Assembly: GCF_042657365.1 (NCBI RefSeq) | Contig: NZ_JBHSKT010000012.1 | Span: 22,793-86,792, forward strand | Source of the DNA: Adhaeribacter_A terreus | Lineage (GTDB): Bacteria > Bacteroidota > Bacteroidia > Cytophagales > Hymenobacteraceae | DNA: 64,000 nt | Reading direction: 5' to 3' | Part shown: positions 25,850 to 34,600 of the stretch, in pieces | How positions within the stretch are numbered: the first letter of the stretch is position 1 | How the letters are laid out: every line of letters starts with the position of its first letter | Notes under the pieces: generated by a model | What the model was told of the DNA's origin: nothing | The model's input: only the letters and a program-made list of their open reading frames with translations | Database searches by the model: none | Made by a program: the position numbers and the translations under genes

Positions 25850-26491
25850 TCAGGAACCGATCAGGTTGGTTTTTAGCGCTTTCGAAACAACTTCTGACTT
25901 GCTGTTCACACGCAGTTTTTTGTAAAGATTCTTCAAATGGAAACGTACGGTATCTAACGAAATATCGAGTTTATCGGCAATAAGTTTGTAGCTTAATCCA
26001 TCTACCAAACACTGCACGATCTGGCGCTCGCGGCTGGTAATTTCAATTTCTTCGTGCTTGGGTGCGTTAAAGAAATCGAGCACTTTGCGGGTTACGATCG
26101 GGGAAAGATAACCATTGCCTTCGCGCACAGAATCTATGGCGGTTTTTACCTCGAAGAAAAGGTTGTTTTTCAGCAGATAACCGTTCGCGCCGGCGTTGAA
26201 TGAACGGAAAATATAAGTAGATTCCTCGTTGCCGGTGCTCATAATGATCTTGGTATCTGGCAAATGTTGCTTGAGCAAACGTAAACCATCGAGCCCCGAC
26301 ATACCTGGCAAACCAATATCGAGTAACAAAATATCAACCCGGCGCGCCTCATTATCCAGATTCAGGAATTCTTCAATAGAATCAACAAGCACGGCACAGC
26401 TAAGGCCTGACTGGCGGTTCAGAAAAGTACGCAAACCTTCACGAATCGTGGTATCATCTTCAATAATGCCAATAGTAGTCATGTCCTTCAT
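25850..26491 (-). CDS. NarL/LuxR-type response regulator
   Basis: Receiver domain with IIEDD (acidic pocket), phospho-acceptor D in LLLDIGLPGMSG (about 57), the T/S in IIMSTGNEE and K in GYLLKNN. The C-terminal LuxR HTH reads ITSRERQIVQCLVDGLSYKLIADKLDISLDTVRFHLKNLYKKLRV, a complete recognition motif. The first ATG gives MKDMTTIG; the second Met is equally possible. No histidine kinase is adjacent, so it is an orphan regulator here. Target unknown; the neighbouring divergent region is AT-rich. Confidence 0.93.
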   Translation of the reverse strand: MKDMTTIGIIEDDTTIREGLRTFLNRQSGLSCAVLVDSIEEFLNLDNEARRVDILLLDIGLPGMSGLDGLRLLKQHLPDTKIIMSTGNEESTYIFRSFNAGANGYLLKNNLFFEVKTAIDSVREGNGYLSPIVTRKVLDFFNAPKHEEIEITSRERQIVQCLVDGLSYKLIADKLDISLDTVRFHLKNLYKKLRVNSKSEVVSKALKTNLIGS

Positions 26492-26660
26492 TTATCGGTG
26501 AGTTTTCTAAAGTAGGTAATTTTTTTTCTATTTCAAAATTACTTGGCACAACAAAAAACCCGCCATAACGTTTCATTATGCTGTACTATTTTTCCACATA
26601 TTAGAAAAATAGTATATATCAAACTTGCTAAAATCCTGAAAGCACATTTCTGACAAACTG

Positions 26661-26690
26661 AAACCGCTATGCTTTTGGGACTAAAAACTC
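26661..26690. repeat. GSTASCG element copy
   Basis: Core AAACCGCTATGCTTTT, 6 nt, AAAAACT. It is in the gap between the response regulator and the 26742 gene. Confidence 0.83.
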
Positions 26691-26741
26691 AGCAACCAGC
26701 ACTAGTGTTCAGACACTTACAAACAAACAGGCTGTAACCCG

Positions 26742-27269
26742 CTATTTTTCCTGCTCAAAAACAATGGCTTCTGCGTGACGCGTATCCGGATAGCGTTCAA
26801 CAAAAAAATCCTGAAGGAGGATATTTTTATTTTTGGCGTAGTTAAAAATTGCCGGAAAAAGTTTATTCGGAGCTAATAAATAGTGCGCATTGATGCTGCC
26901 TTGCACCGCTTTTTTACCGGCCGGAATGGTTCTTACTGCATAACCTGCAGGCAAAGTCATTTTCGGATCTGAAATTACAACCCCGATAAAAGCATTGATA
27001 GAATCTTTGTGTTTTTCCGGATCGTTGTAATAAATGCCGCCGGGATTGCCGGCCAGTTTCTTTTCCTCAACCAGTTTACCGGCTTCCAGAAAGAGTTCGC
27101 CAAACTTATCGCTTTTAACAGACCCTTTATATTCTTTTCCGGCAACGTAGATCTCTGAGGTAGTTATCTGCTTAATTTCGGGGTTGCTGAAACCGCCCAG
27201 CCAGCCGTAACCAGCACCGCCTAACAATAAGATTACAAAAATTCCGATCAGTAATTTTTTGGTGTTCAT
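26742..27269 (-). CDS. GyrI-like / AraC-effector-type domain protein, membrane anchored
   Basis: An N-terminal signal anchor (LLIGIFVILLLGGAGYGWL) precedes an extracytoplasmic domain of about 145 residues. The segments NPGGIYYNDPEKHKDSINAFIGVVI and YAVRTIPAGKKAVQGSINAHY follow the two-fold beta-alpha-beta-beta plan of GyrI-like small-molecule-binding domains. The ATG overlaps the upstream ABC transporter stop (ATGA), so it is translationally coupled to that exporter, and a role in substrate sensing or handling for it is a reasonable inference. Confidence 0.7.
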   Translation of the reverse strand: MNTKKLLIGIFVILLLGGAGYGWLGGFSNPEIKQITTSEIYVAGKEYKGSVKSDKFGELFLEAGKLVEEKKLAGNPGGIYYNDPEKHKDSINAFIGVVISDPKMTLPAGYAVRTIPAGKKAVQGSINAHYLLAPNKLFPAIFNYAKNKNILLQDFFVERYPDTRHAEAIVFEQEK

Positions 27270-29038
27270 GTGTTTAAAACATCTTTGTATTGCATCTGGT
27301 GAAGCTGGGCGTAATAGCCGTTATGCTTCAGAAGTTCGTCGTGGCTGCCGCTTTCTTTAATTTCGCCGCGGTCCATTACTATAATTTTATCGGCGCGCTG
27401 AATGGTGCTCAGGCGATGCGCAATTACAATGGAAGTACGCCCCTGCATCAGTTTTTCGATCGCAAACCGTATCAATTCTTCGGTTTCGGAATCTACGCTG
27501 GAAGTGGCTTCATCGAGGATAATGATCTTCGGATCGTAAACCATGGCGCGCACAAACGAAATTAACTGCCGCTGCCCTACTGAAAGTGTAGCGCCGCGTT
27601 CCATTACATTATAATGTAAACCGCCGGGCAAACGCTCAATAAACTTCCTCGCTCCTACTAAGTCTGCGGCTTCCCACATTTGGGCTTCGGTTATGCTTTT
27701 ATTTCCGAGGCTGATATTATCGGCAATGGTTCCGGAGAAAAGGAAAACGTCCTGCAAAACCAAACCAATGTGTTTGCGCAATTCGCTCAGATCGTACTCT
27801 TTCAGGTCGTGGCCGTCTATGGAAATGGTGCCTTTGTTTATTTCATAGAAGCGGCTGAGCAAATTAATGATGGAAGTTTTTCCGGCGCCGGTGGCTCCTA
27901 CCAAGGCAACGGTCTGACCACTTTTCACCTCGAAATTGATACCCTTTAGCACATATTCTTCGTCGTTGTAGGCAAACCAAACATTCTCGAATTTCACGTC
28001 GCCTTTCAGAGTTTTAGGCTTCAGCTCGCCGGAATCAGCAATCAGTTCGTTACTGTCTAGAAGCTTTAAGATACGATCGGTACTTACCACGCCTAACTGC
28101 AACGTATTAAAGCGGTCGGCTATTTGCCGGATCGGGCGGAAGAACATGGCAATGTACATAATGAAGGCGATGAGCGTTCCGAGGGTAACTTCATGATTAA
28201 TTACGCCTTTGGCACCGTACCAAACCAGCAAACCCGTTCCGGCCGCACCAATAACTTCCGCTACCGGAAAATAAATGGAATAATAAAGCACGGAACGGAT
28301 ATTGGCTTCGGTGTGGGTTTTATTGATCTCCTGGAATTTCTTGTTTTCGCGTTCTTCGTTGTTGAAGATTTGCACAATGCTCATGCCGGTAATATGCTCC
28401 TGCACAAACGAGTTTAAAGCCGCCACTGCCGTGCGCACTTCCTGAAACGATTGCTTTACTTTTTCCTTGAAAATATAGGTACTCACAAACAGCAACGGGA
28501 ACGTGGAAAGGCTCACCAACGTCAGTTTCCAGTCGAGGTAAAACATATAACCAAGAATGAAAACCAGTTGCAACACATCGCCGATCATGGCCGCCAAACC
28601 TTCAGAGAAAACATCGGAAAGGGTTTCTACGTCGGAAACGTTGCGTGTTACCAGCGTACCGATTGGCGTACGATCAAAGAATTTCAGGCGCAGTTTTAAA
28701 ATATGGCGGTAGAGTTTAACCCGGATATCGCGCACAATATTCTGCCCGAGCCAGCCCGCAAAATAGGTATGCAAATACGAAACCAAGGCATGCGCCACCA
28801 GCAAAACGCCGAGCCATATAAACATCCGGTTCAGCCCGTGCATATCGCCAATCAATACGTGGTTATCTACCGTGTACTGGATCAGGAACGGGCGAATAGT
28901 ACCCAGAATAGCTGAAGCAACGGTTAAAAATATAAGGAAGTAGAAAAATTTGCTGTACGGCCGCACAAACACGAAAAGCCTTTTCAGAACTTCACTGTCG
29001 AATGCTTTGCCGGTTTTGGTGCTTTTGGTTTGTTCCAC
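27266..29038 (-). CDS. ABC exporter half-transporter, variant signature subunit (BmrD/YheH-like)
   Basis: Six-helix exporter domain (about 1-330) plus ATPase domain. Walker A is GATGAGKTS, Walker B IIILDEAT with the catalytic Glu present, H-loop IVIAHRLST, and a signature LSVGQ instead of LSGGQ. This is the mirror image of the subunit at 18861, which has LSGGQ but lacks the catalytic Glu. Heterodimeric exporters have exactly this split, one degenerate and one competent ATP site. The start is GTG 29038, supported by a TATCTTTG box at 29072-29079. It is coupled by ATGA to the GyrI-like gene. Confidence 0.92.
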   Translation of the reverse strand: MEQTKSTKTGKAFDSEVLKRLFVFVRPYSKFFYFLIFLTVASAILGTIRPFLIQYTVDNHVLIGDMHGLNRMFIWLGVLLVAHALVSYLHTYFAGWLGQNIVRDIRVKLYRHILKLRLKFFDRTPIGTLVTRNVSDVETLSDVFSEGLAAMIGDVLQLVFILGYMFYLDWKLTLVSLSTFPLLFVSTYIFKEKVKQSFQEVRTAVAALNSFVQEHITGMSIVQIFNNEERENKKFQEINKTHTEANIRSVLYYSIYFPVAEVIGAAGTGLLVWYGAKGVINHEVTLGTLIAFIMYIAMFFRPIRQIADRFNTLQLGVVSTDRILKLLDSNELIADSGELKPKTLKGDVKFENVWFAYNDEEYVLKGINFEVKSGQTVALVGATGAGKTSIINLLSRFYEINKGTISIDGHDLKEYDLSELRKHIGLVLQDVFLFSGTIADNISLGNKSITEAQMWEAADLVGARKFIERLPGGLHYNVMERGATLSVGQRQLISFVRAMVYDPKIIILDEATSSVDSETEELIRFAIEKLMQGRTSIVIAHRLSTIQRADKIIVMDRGEIKESGSHDELLKHNGYYAQLHQMQYKDVLNT

Positions 29039-29071
29039 GGGGAAAATATGCGCCGTTAGTTTTTACGCCTG

Positions 29072-29079
29072 CAAAGATA
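29072..29079 (-). promoter_or_regulatory. -7 promoter box for the exporter/GyrI pair
   Basis: On the minus strand TATCTTTG (TAnnTTTG), 33 nt before the GTG start. No clear -33. Confidence 0.55.
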
Positions 29080-29118
29080 CGGGAATTTAGTTGTTAGTTT
29101 TTGGTTGCTGGTTGACGG

Positions 29119-29147
29119 AGTTTTTGGGGTGAAAAGGATAGCGTTTT
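29119..29147. repeat. GSTASCG element copy
   Basis: AGTTTTTGGGGTG, core AAAAGGATAGCGTTTT, 13 nt from the stop of the 29161 gene. Confidence 0.87.
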
Positions 29148-29160
29148 AGTAAAAGGAAAT

Positions 29161-29853
29161 TTAAATTTTAGGCAAAGGCTTATCTGAAATAAAAGGCTTC
29201 TTATAGTTATTCACTTTGCCCATATTTATTTTTCCATCTATGTTAACTTTTCCTTTATTTGAATCAACCATTAATAAGCCCTCATTAACTAGGTTTCCAT
29301 TATCATCACAATTGAAATCATATCTAATTGTATCGACACTTGAGATTTGAAAATTTTTATCAATAAGCCCTGTTTGGGAACAATAAGTTAAACCACAGTC
29401 AGACGTACAACCTTTTATGGTTAGTGGCTCTTGGCTAATTACCTCCCCTTGCTTTGAATAAGTAACTAAAACCGGATAAAAATCATCTGCAGGGAACAAG
29501 TAAATAAGTGCATAAAAATTTGATGTAGAAGGCAGAATACCATAACAAAATATTTCATCAAGATATTCAGCTTTTAAAAAGAGCGTATCAGTTGAATGTG
29601 CATTAAGTTTTGCAAGTTTAGAGAAATCCACACGAACACTATCATTACTGGATAATCTGTAAATAAAGGGTAATTCAACGGGCTTAAATTTTTTAATAAA
29701 ATCACTAAAAAGCCTTTCCTTTTGTATATCCCGAGTATTGATTCTTGAACTTTGTTTTTCTTCTAAAACTGTTTTTGAACTTTCATTACCTACTTTGTCC
29801 GAAGTACAGGAAAAACAAAGTACCAAGAGCAGACATAAACTTAATCTCAGCAT
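29161..29853 (-). CDS. Hypothetical lipoprotein, AT-rich
   Basis: From ATG 29853 the protein opens MLRLSLCLLLVLCFSCTS, a lipoprotein signal with Cys about 16. I see no recognisable domain. A CTSDCGLTYC segment (two close cysteines plus one) and a beta-rich tail are visible. Base composition is clearly more AT-rich than the neighbours and codon choice favours A/T third positions, as in the DpnI gene at 60596, so recent acquisition is plausible. It is unrelated in look to the flanking exporter and PLP-enzyme genes. Confidence 0.65.
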   Translation of the reverse strand: MLRLSLCLLLVLCFSCTSDKVGNESSKTVLEEKQSSRINTRDIQKERLFSDFIKKFKPVELPFIYRLSSNDSVRVDFSKLAKLNAHSTDTLFLKAEYLDEIFCYGILPSTSNFYALIYLFPADDFYPVLVTYSKQGEVISQEPLTIKGCTSDCGLTYCSQTGLIDKNFQISSVDTIRYDFNCDDNGNLVNEGLLMVDSNKGKVNIDGKINMGKVNNYKKPFISDKPLPKI

Positions 29854-29890
29854 AAAAATTTCTTTGGAAACTAAAATCAATATAAACCAA

Positions 29891-29920
29891 AACCGCCGGA
29901 AACGGTAGCTTCCGGCGGTT
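29891..29920. terminator. Hairpin with a GSTASCG-like core in its loop
   Basis: AACCGCCGGAA / TTCCGGCGGTT stem, with ACGGTAGC in the loop. It serves the 29960 gene on the minus strand, followed there by TTGG, so the T-tract is weak. Confidence 0.65.
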
Positions 29921-29932
29921 AAAAAGTAGAAG

Positions 29933-29961
29933 AAAACGGTATGCTTTCCGGCTTAAAAACT
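29933..29961. repeat. GSTASCG element copy starting in a stop codon
   Basis: Core AAAACGGTATGCTTTC, 6 nt, AAAAACT. On the minus strand the TAG stop merges with AGTTTTT. Confidence 0.9.
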
Positions 29962-31243
29962 AAACGGCGGCGAATGCCTGTTCCATATCAGCAATCAAAT
30001 CTTCCGGATGCTCTACGCCGATAGACAAACGCACCATATTTTCCCCGATGCCCATTTCAGCACGGTCGGCTGGCGTAATATCGGAGTGCGTCATAGAAGC
30101 CGGATGCTCCGCTAAAGATTCCGTTCCGCCTAAGCTTACGGCCAGTTTCATCAGTTTCAGGTTATTCAGAAATTTGAACGCTTCTGCTTCGCCGCCTTTA
30201 ATATCGAAGGCGATCATGGAACCAGCCGCCTTACATTGTTTCTCGAAAATAGCTTTCTGCTGCGGTTTATCTTCCAGCATGCCCAAGTAATGGATCTTTT
30301 CCACTTTCGGATGTTTTACCAGCCATTCGGCAACTACTTTCGCATTTTTTGCGGAGCGTTCCATTCTTATTTTCAGCGTTTCCAGGCTGCGCATCAACAT
30401 CCAGCCCGTCCATGGAGAAGCCATAGAACCGGAGAATGTACGCATGCCTTTCACCTGCTTAATTAATGCGGCAGAACCTAAACAGGCGCCGGCAATAATA
30501 TCGGAATGACCACCAATGAATTTTGTGGCGGAATAAATGATCAGGTCGGCGCCATGCTTTAACGGGTGCTGGAAAACCGGGCCTAAAAACGTATTATCTA
30601 CCGTGAGCAATACTTTTTTATCGGCTGTAGAATATTTTTTAGCAAGATTAGCGCAAGCCTGAATATCTACCAGGTGGTTGGTTGGGTTAGCCGGCGTTTC
30701 GATGAAGATCATGGCCAGTTTATCGCCGATATTTTTTTCCTGGATCAGTTTATCAACTTCTTCGGCCGTGGTGTTCGCTTTAAAACCAACCGCCGTAATG
30801 CCAAATTTCTTCAGAATATTTTTGATGTAATAATCGGAGCCGCCATAAATTGGTTCGCTGTGCAGAATTACGTCGCCGGGGTTAAGCAATGCCAGTAAAG
30901 TTGTACTTGTGGCCGCCATACCGCTGGCAAAAACCGCTGCTTCTTCGGCTTCGTCCCAAAGGCACAAACGGTTTTCCAGAATTTCCAGATCGGGGTTGTT
31001 CAGGCGGCTGTAGATCAGGCCCATTTCTTCTTTTTCGCCTTTCTCGCGCAAGCCGTAAGCCAGTTCAAAAAAGGCTTTTCCATCTTCCGCTTTTTCAAAA
31101 ACGAAGGTCGACGTCTGGAAGATCGGGCTTTTAATAGCCCCCTGCGATAATTCCGGACGGTAACCGTAGCTCATCATTAAACTTTCGGGCTGACATTTGT
31201 GCTCGCCCAGGTATTCGGTGTATTTATTTTCTTCAGAGATCAT
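29960..31243 (-). CDS. Cystathionine gamma-synthase / methionine gamma-lyase family PLP enzyme
   Basis: A fold-type I PLP enzyme of sulfur amino-acid metabolism. The PLP lysine is in YSATKFIGGHSD (about 240). YSRLNNPDLEILENRL, FASGMAATSTTLLALL, SEPIYGGSDYYI, ETPANPTNHLVD, VDNTFLGPVFQHPL and SLGGTESLAEHPASMTH are all family hallmarks. The length of 427 is slightly above CGS/MGL enzymes because of an N-terminal extension and an insertion near GLREKGEKEEMG. Whether it synthesises cystathionine or cleaves methionine/cysteine cannot be told from the motifs. Confidence 0.92.
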   Translation of the reverse strand: MISEENKYTEYLGEHKCQPESLMMSYGYRPELSQGAIKSPIFQTSTFVFEKAEDGKAFFELAYGLREKGEKEEMGLIYSRLNNPDLEILENRLCLWDEAEEAAVFASGMAATSTTLLALLNPGDVILHSEPIYGGSDYYIKNILKKFGITAVGFKANTTAEEVDKLIQEKNIGDKLAMIFIETPANPTNHLVDIQACANLAKKYSTADKKVLLTVDNTFLGPVFQHPLKHGADLIIYSATKFIGGHSDIIAGACLGSAALIKQVKGMRTFSGSMASPWTGWMLMRSLETLKIRMERSAKNAKVVAEWLVKHPKVEKIHYLGMLEDKPQQKAIFEKQCKAAGSMIAFDIKGGEAEAFKFLNNLKLMKLAVSLGGTESLAEHPASMTHSDITPADRAEMGIGENMVRLSIGVEHPEDLIADMEQAFAAV

Positions 31244-31303
31244 GATGTTAATGTGCTAATATTTTAATGTGCTAATGTGCTATAAATGCAATGTAAATTC
31301 TTG

Positions 31304-31331
31304 AAAACGGTAGCGTTTCGAATTAAAAAAC
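31304..31331. repeat. GSTASCG element copy
   Basis: Core AAAACGGTAGCGTTTC, 6 nt, AAAAAACCC, followed at 31338 by a half copy (CGAAACGCTAAAG). Confidence 0.82.
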
Positions 31332-31410
31332 CCAGTTCGAAACGCTAAAGAGAAAGTCAGAATTTTCTTTCAAAAATTCTGATGTCCGTAATTTGATACT
31401 GGTGTCTGAT

Positions 31411-32208
31411 TTAACTTTCGCCGGTTGGCATATTGCTGATCTGGCTATAGAAAAGCTTTTTCTGCTCCTCGAAATACCCTTCCGGATACTCTACTTTCGT
31501 AAGAAAAAGTCCTTCGGCGGGTGCTGCGCCGCTGGCTTTACTCCGGTCTTGGCTTTTAATAATATTGCCAAAATCAGTTACTGAAATTCTGCCTTTGCCC
31601 ACGCTTAAAAGTGTCCCAACCACCAAACGCACCATGCCTCTTAAAAACCGGTTCGCCTTTATAGTGAAGATCAGCAAATCGTTTTCCCGCTTCCAGAAAG
31701 CTTCATAGATGTGGCAATTGTAATGCTTGGTGTCGCCTTTCACTTTCGAAAACGCCGTAAAATCCTGAAAACCCAGCAACAGTTTCGCCGCTTCGTTCAT
31801 TTTGTCCACGTCGGGTTTCCGGCTTAAATAATAGGCAAAATCGGCCAGGAAAGGATTCTTTTGTAAGCTGATGCGGTATTCATACGTGCGGGCAATGGCA
31901 TCGAAACGCGCGTGCGCCTCCGGACCAACTTCATAGATTTTATTAAGCGCAATATCCTTCGGCAATATTTTATTGATGCGGAATATTGTTTCTTCGGGCT
32001 TGAGCTGGAAAGGCAGATCGAGGTGCACCAATTGCTCGGAGGCATGCACGCCGGTATCGGTGCGGCCACTGCCTATAGTATTAATGCCGACCTGGTAGAT
32101 TTTCTGCAGACTTTCATTTAAAACCTGCTGCACACCTAGCGCATTGGGCTGCAATTGCCAGCCATTATAACGCGTGCCGTTGTAGGAAATATGAAGAAAG
32201 TACCGCAT
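31411..32208 (-). CDS. truA: tRNA pseudouridine(38-40) synthase
   Basis: Isomerises uridines 38-40 in the anticodon arm of many tRNAs. The catalytic Asp lies in GSGRTDTGVHA (about 47-57). The opening RYFLHISYNGTRYNGWQLQP and FLRGMVRLVVGTLLSVGKG are diagnostic. The length of 265 is normal. A TATCTTTG box ends only 7 nt before the ATG, so the message may be leaderless or nearly so. Confidence 0.96.
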   Translation of the reverse strand: MRYFLHISYNGTRYNGWQLQPNALGVQQVLNESLQKIYQVGINTIGSGRTDTGVHASEQLVHLDLPFQLKPEETIFRINKILPKDIALNKIYEVGPEAHARFDAIARTYEYRISLQKNPFLADFAYYLSRKPDVDKMNEAAKLLLGFQDFTAFSKVKGDTKHYNCHIYEAFWKRENDLLIFTIKANRFLRGMVRLVVGTLLSVGKGRISVTDFGNIIKSQDRSKASGAAPAEGLFLTKVEYPEGYFEEQKKLFYSQISNMPTGES

Positions 32209-32214
32209 TTGCTA

Positions 32215-32222
32215 CAAAGATA
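32215..32222 (-). promoter_or_regulatory. -7 promoter box for truA (near-leaderless)
   Basis: On the minus strand TATCTTTG, directly upstream of the ATG at 32208. Confidence 0.5.
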
Positions 32223-32286
32223 CTTTTTTCAAACGGATTAGGTAAATTGCTGAATAGTTAAATAGTTGAATTGTTAGTCGGTTTTG

Positions 32287-32315
32287 AGTTTTTGAGCCGG
32301 AAAGCCTACCGTTTT
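32287..32315. repeat. GSTASCG element copy
   Basis: AGTTTTTGAGCCG, core GAAAGCCTACCGTTTT. Confidence 0.87.
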
Positions 32316-32337
32316 GCAGGAACAGCGAATTGCAAAA

Positions 32338-32370
32338 AAACCTCACAAATCTTTGAAACCTGTGAGGTTT
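32338..32370. terminator. Bidirectional terminator hairpin
   Basis: AAACCTCACA / TGTGAGGTTT, 13-nt loop, between two element copies. Confidence 0.85.
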
Positions 32371-32377
32371 ACCTTGG

Positions 32378-32394
32378 AAAAATGGTAGCGTTTT
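32378..32394. repeat. GSTASCG element core overlapping a stop codon
   Basis: AAAATGGTAGCGTTTT runs into TTA, the TAA of the 32393 gene on the minus strand. Confidence 0.82.
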
Positions 32395-33184
32395 AGCGCA
32401 TAAAAGTGTTAAAAGCAACCCGTTTAACTTCTTTGCTCCGGTTTCCGGAAAAATCTAAAGCTGTGATATTCGCTTCGTAGTTTTTGTTCCGGTTCAGGTA
32501 GAAATTGCCGCCGCAATCGCTTCTATAAATGCTGAACTGATTCCTCCGGCCACCGCCAATAGCATAAAATATTTTACCGTCCATTTCCACTTCAAACAGC
32601 TGTTCCAGAAATCTATTCCCGGGCGTGTAATCATAATATACCGGATTGCTATCTTCCACCTGAAAGCTGAATTTAACCCCGAAATTCCCAACGGAATTCA
32701 CTCTGAAATCAGGCTCCTGCCATGTGAGTTCTTCTTTCCACGCAACCGGTTCATAGTCAGCTGCAAGCGTCACATGCCACTTCCTACGACCTACTTTATG
32801 CTGATAAGTCTGAAACAGCGAATCTGTAATCGGAGCATTATTTTTCCTGAATTGCACCTGCAACTGCACCGAATCGTTTAATTTCAGCTGCTCTTTCGCC
32901 TGCAACAAAAACTGCGTATCAGGACCGATGCCGTTTACTTTGCGCAGAATAGTTACTTTTATTTTCCGCTGCTTATTGGTCAACAGGTAAAATTCCAGTT
33001 CATCGAGTTTATTCGTCAGCTTGAATTCGGCAGCTTCGAACTCCAGTAAAAAAACAGGGTTCCGGGTAATGCTACCTTCTCTGGGATAAATGCCCACATA
33101 TTCCGCCGCGCATAATGCATTAGCATTCTCAGCAAGCAGAAAACTAAAAGCGAAGGCCAATATCATTTTTATTCCGAAGTGCAT
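32393..33184 (-). CDS. Hypothetical exported protein
   Basis: An N-terminal signal peptide (MILAFAFSFLLAENANA, cleavage after about 24) is followed by a beta-rich protein of about 240 residues with no recognised domain. Regularly spaced aromatic strands (YVGIYPREGS, FLLEFEAAEF, YLTNKQRKIKVTIL, WHVTLAADYEPV, FGVKFSFQVEDSNPV) suggest Ig-like or jelly-roll sandwiches in the periplasm or on the surface. Its stop codon is in a repeat element. Confidence 0.7.
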   Translation of the reverse strand: MHFGIKMILAFAFSFLLAENANALCAAEYVGIYPREGSITRNPVFLLEFEAAEFKLTNKLDELEFYLLTNKQRKIKVTILRKVNGIGPDTQFLLQAKEQLKLNDSVQLQVQFRKNNAPITDSLFQTYQHKVGRRKWHVTLAADYEPVAWKEELTWQEPDFRVNSVGNFGVKFSFQVEDSNPVYYDYTPGNRFLEQLFEVEMDGKIFYAIGGGRRNQFSIYRSDCGGNFYLNRNKNYEANITALDFSGNRSKEVKRVAFNTFMR

Positions 33185-33258
33185 ATTTTACCAAATATTC
33201 TGAAACTACAATATAAGAAAACATATTATATATTACCGAACATCCTGAACAAATTTCA

Positions 33259-33288
33259 AAAAACGGTAGGCTTTTAAAGCAAAAAAGT
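33259..33288. repeat. GSTASCG element copy fused to a terminator
   Basis: Core AAAACGGTAGGCTTTT, then AAAAAAGT, which is the base of the adjacent terminator stem. Confidence 0.88.
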
Positions 33289-33313
33289 CCGCAGCTTTAC
33301 AGCAACGGACTTT
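33284..33313. terminator. Terminator of the thiolase gene
   Basis: AAAGTCCG / CGGACTTT, 14-nt loop. On the minus strand the second arm continues into TTTTT from the repeat arm. Confidence 0.85.
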
Positions 33314-33335
33314 CTGATTTTAATTTTCAGTTTGC

Positions 33336-34538
33336 TTACAGCTTTTCGTAAATAATAGCCGCGCCCTGACCAACCCCAATACACATCGAAGCCAGGCCAT
33401 ATTTCACGTTGTCGCGTTTCTGCATTTCGTGTAAAAGCGTAGCTGTTATCCGCGTACCACTCGCGCCCAGCGGGTGACCAATGGCAATGGAACCGCCGTT
33501 CACGTTGATCTTAGCCGGGTCTAGTTGCAGATCCTGCGCACAGGCAACCGCTTGCGAGGCAAAGGCTTCGTTCAGCTCGATCAGATCCAGATCAGAAGCT
33601 TTCAGACCGGCGCGTTTTAAGGCTTTTTGCGTAGCCGGAACCGGCCCCATGCCCATGTACATCGGGTCTACGCCGGCAATGGCGGTAGAAACTACGCGGG
33701 CAATCGGTTTCAGGTTGAAGCGTTTCAGGGTTTCTTCGTCTACCATTAAACTTACCGCCGCGCCATCGTTTATGCCCGAAGAATTTCCGGCGGTAACGCT
33801 GCCATTCTCTTTCACGAAAGCAGGTTTCAGTTCGGCTAATTTTTCAACGGAAGATAATCTTGGATGTTCATCAACGGCAAAAACAATTGGGTCGCCTTTG
33901 CGCTGCGGAATAGAAACCGGCACAATTTCTTCGGCAAATCTATTGGCTTTGGCGGCTTCCTGGTATTTCAGCTGCGAGTTATAGGCAAACTCGTCCTGCA
34001 TTTCGCGGGTGATGTTCCATTTCTTGGCCACGTTTTCCGCCGTTTCGCCCATAGAATACGGGTAATGCAGTTTGCTTAACGCATTGTTGGTAAAGCGCCA
34101 GCCAATGGTAGTATCGTAAATTTCCGGCGTTCTGGAGAAGGCAGTTTCAGCTTTGGCCATCACGAAAGGCGCACGGGTCATGCTTTCTACGCCACCAGCT
34201 AAATATGCAACGCCGTCACCTGCCTTAATGGCGCGCGAAGCATCGATAATAGACTGCAAGCCGGAAGCGCATAAACGGTTTACGGTTACGCCGCCAATTT
34301 CCATAGGCAAGCCAGCTAATAATAATGCCATACGGGCCACATTGCGGTTATCTTCGCCGGCCTGGTTAGCAGCGCCAAAAATTACGTCTTCCAGCAAGTT
34401 TACATCGAAACCCGGATTACGCTTTATTAATTCTTTTATAACATGCGCAGCAAGGTCATCGGGGCGAACAGTGGCCAGCGTGCCGCCAAATTTTCCAACA
34501 GGGGTTCTAACTATATCAACTATATAAGCAGCACTCAT
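33336..34538 (-). CDS. Acetyl-CoA C-acyltransferase (thiolase)
   Basis: Thiolytic cleavage or formation of 3-ketoacyl-CoA in beta-oxidation. The nucleophile Cys is in NRLCASGLQSI (about 90), His in AIGHPLGASGTR, and the second Cys in SMCIGVGQGAA. The length of 400 is typical. ATG 34538 (MSAAYIVDIVRTPVG) was chosen over an upstream start because the upstream codons look non-coding and the family begins here. It is divergent from DUF4293 with only 62 bp between. No fadB or acyl-CoA dehydrogenase partner is adjacent. Confidence 0.95.
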   Translation of the reverse strand: MSAAYIVDIVRTPVGKFGGTLATVRPDDLAAHVIKELIKRNPGFDVNLLEDVIFGAANQAGEDNRNVARMALLLAGLPMEIGGVTVNRLCASGLQSIIDASRAIKAGDGVAYLAGGVESMTRAPFVMAKAETAFSRTPEIYDTTIGWRFTNNALSKLHYPYSMGETAENVAKKWNITREMQDEFAYNSQLKYQEAAKANRFAEEIVPVSIPQRKGDPIVFAVDEHPRLSSVEKLAELKPAFVKENGSVTAGNSSGINDGAAVSLMVDEETLKRFNLKPIARVVSTAIAGVDPMYMGMGPVPATQKALKRAGLKASDLDLIELNEAFASQAVACAQDLQLDPAKINVNGGSIAIGHPLGASGTRITATLLHEMQKRDNVKYGLASMCIGVGQGAAIIYEKL

Positions 34539-34564
34539 AGGTTTTTCTTTTAGGCTTCTTTGGT

Positions 34565-34572
34565 TACTTTTG
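34565..34572 (+). promoter_or_regulatory. -7 promoter box for the DUF4293 gene
   Basis: TACTTTTG, 28 nt before the ATG at 34601. Confidence 0.65.
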
Positions 34573-34600
34573 CAATTCCGTTGCAAGTTAAACACTTATT

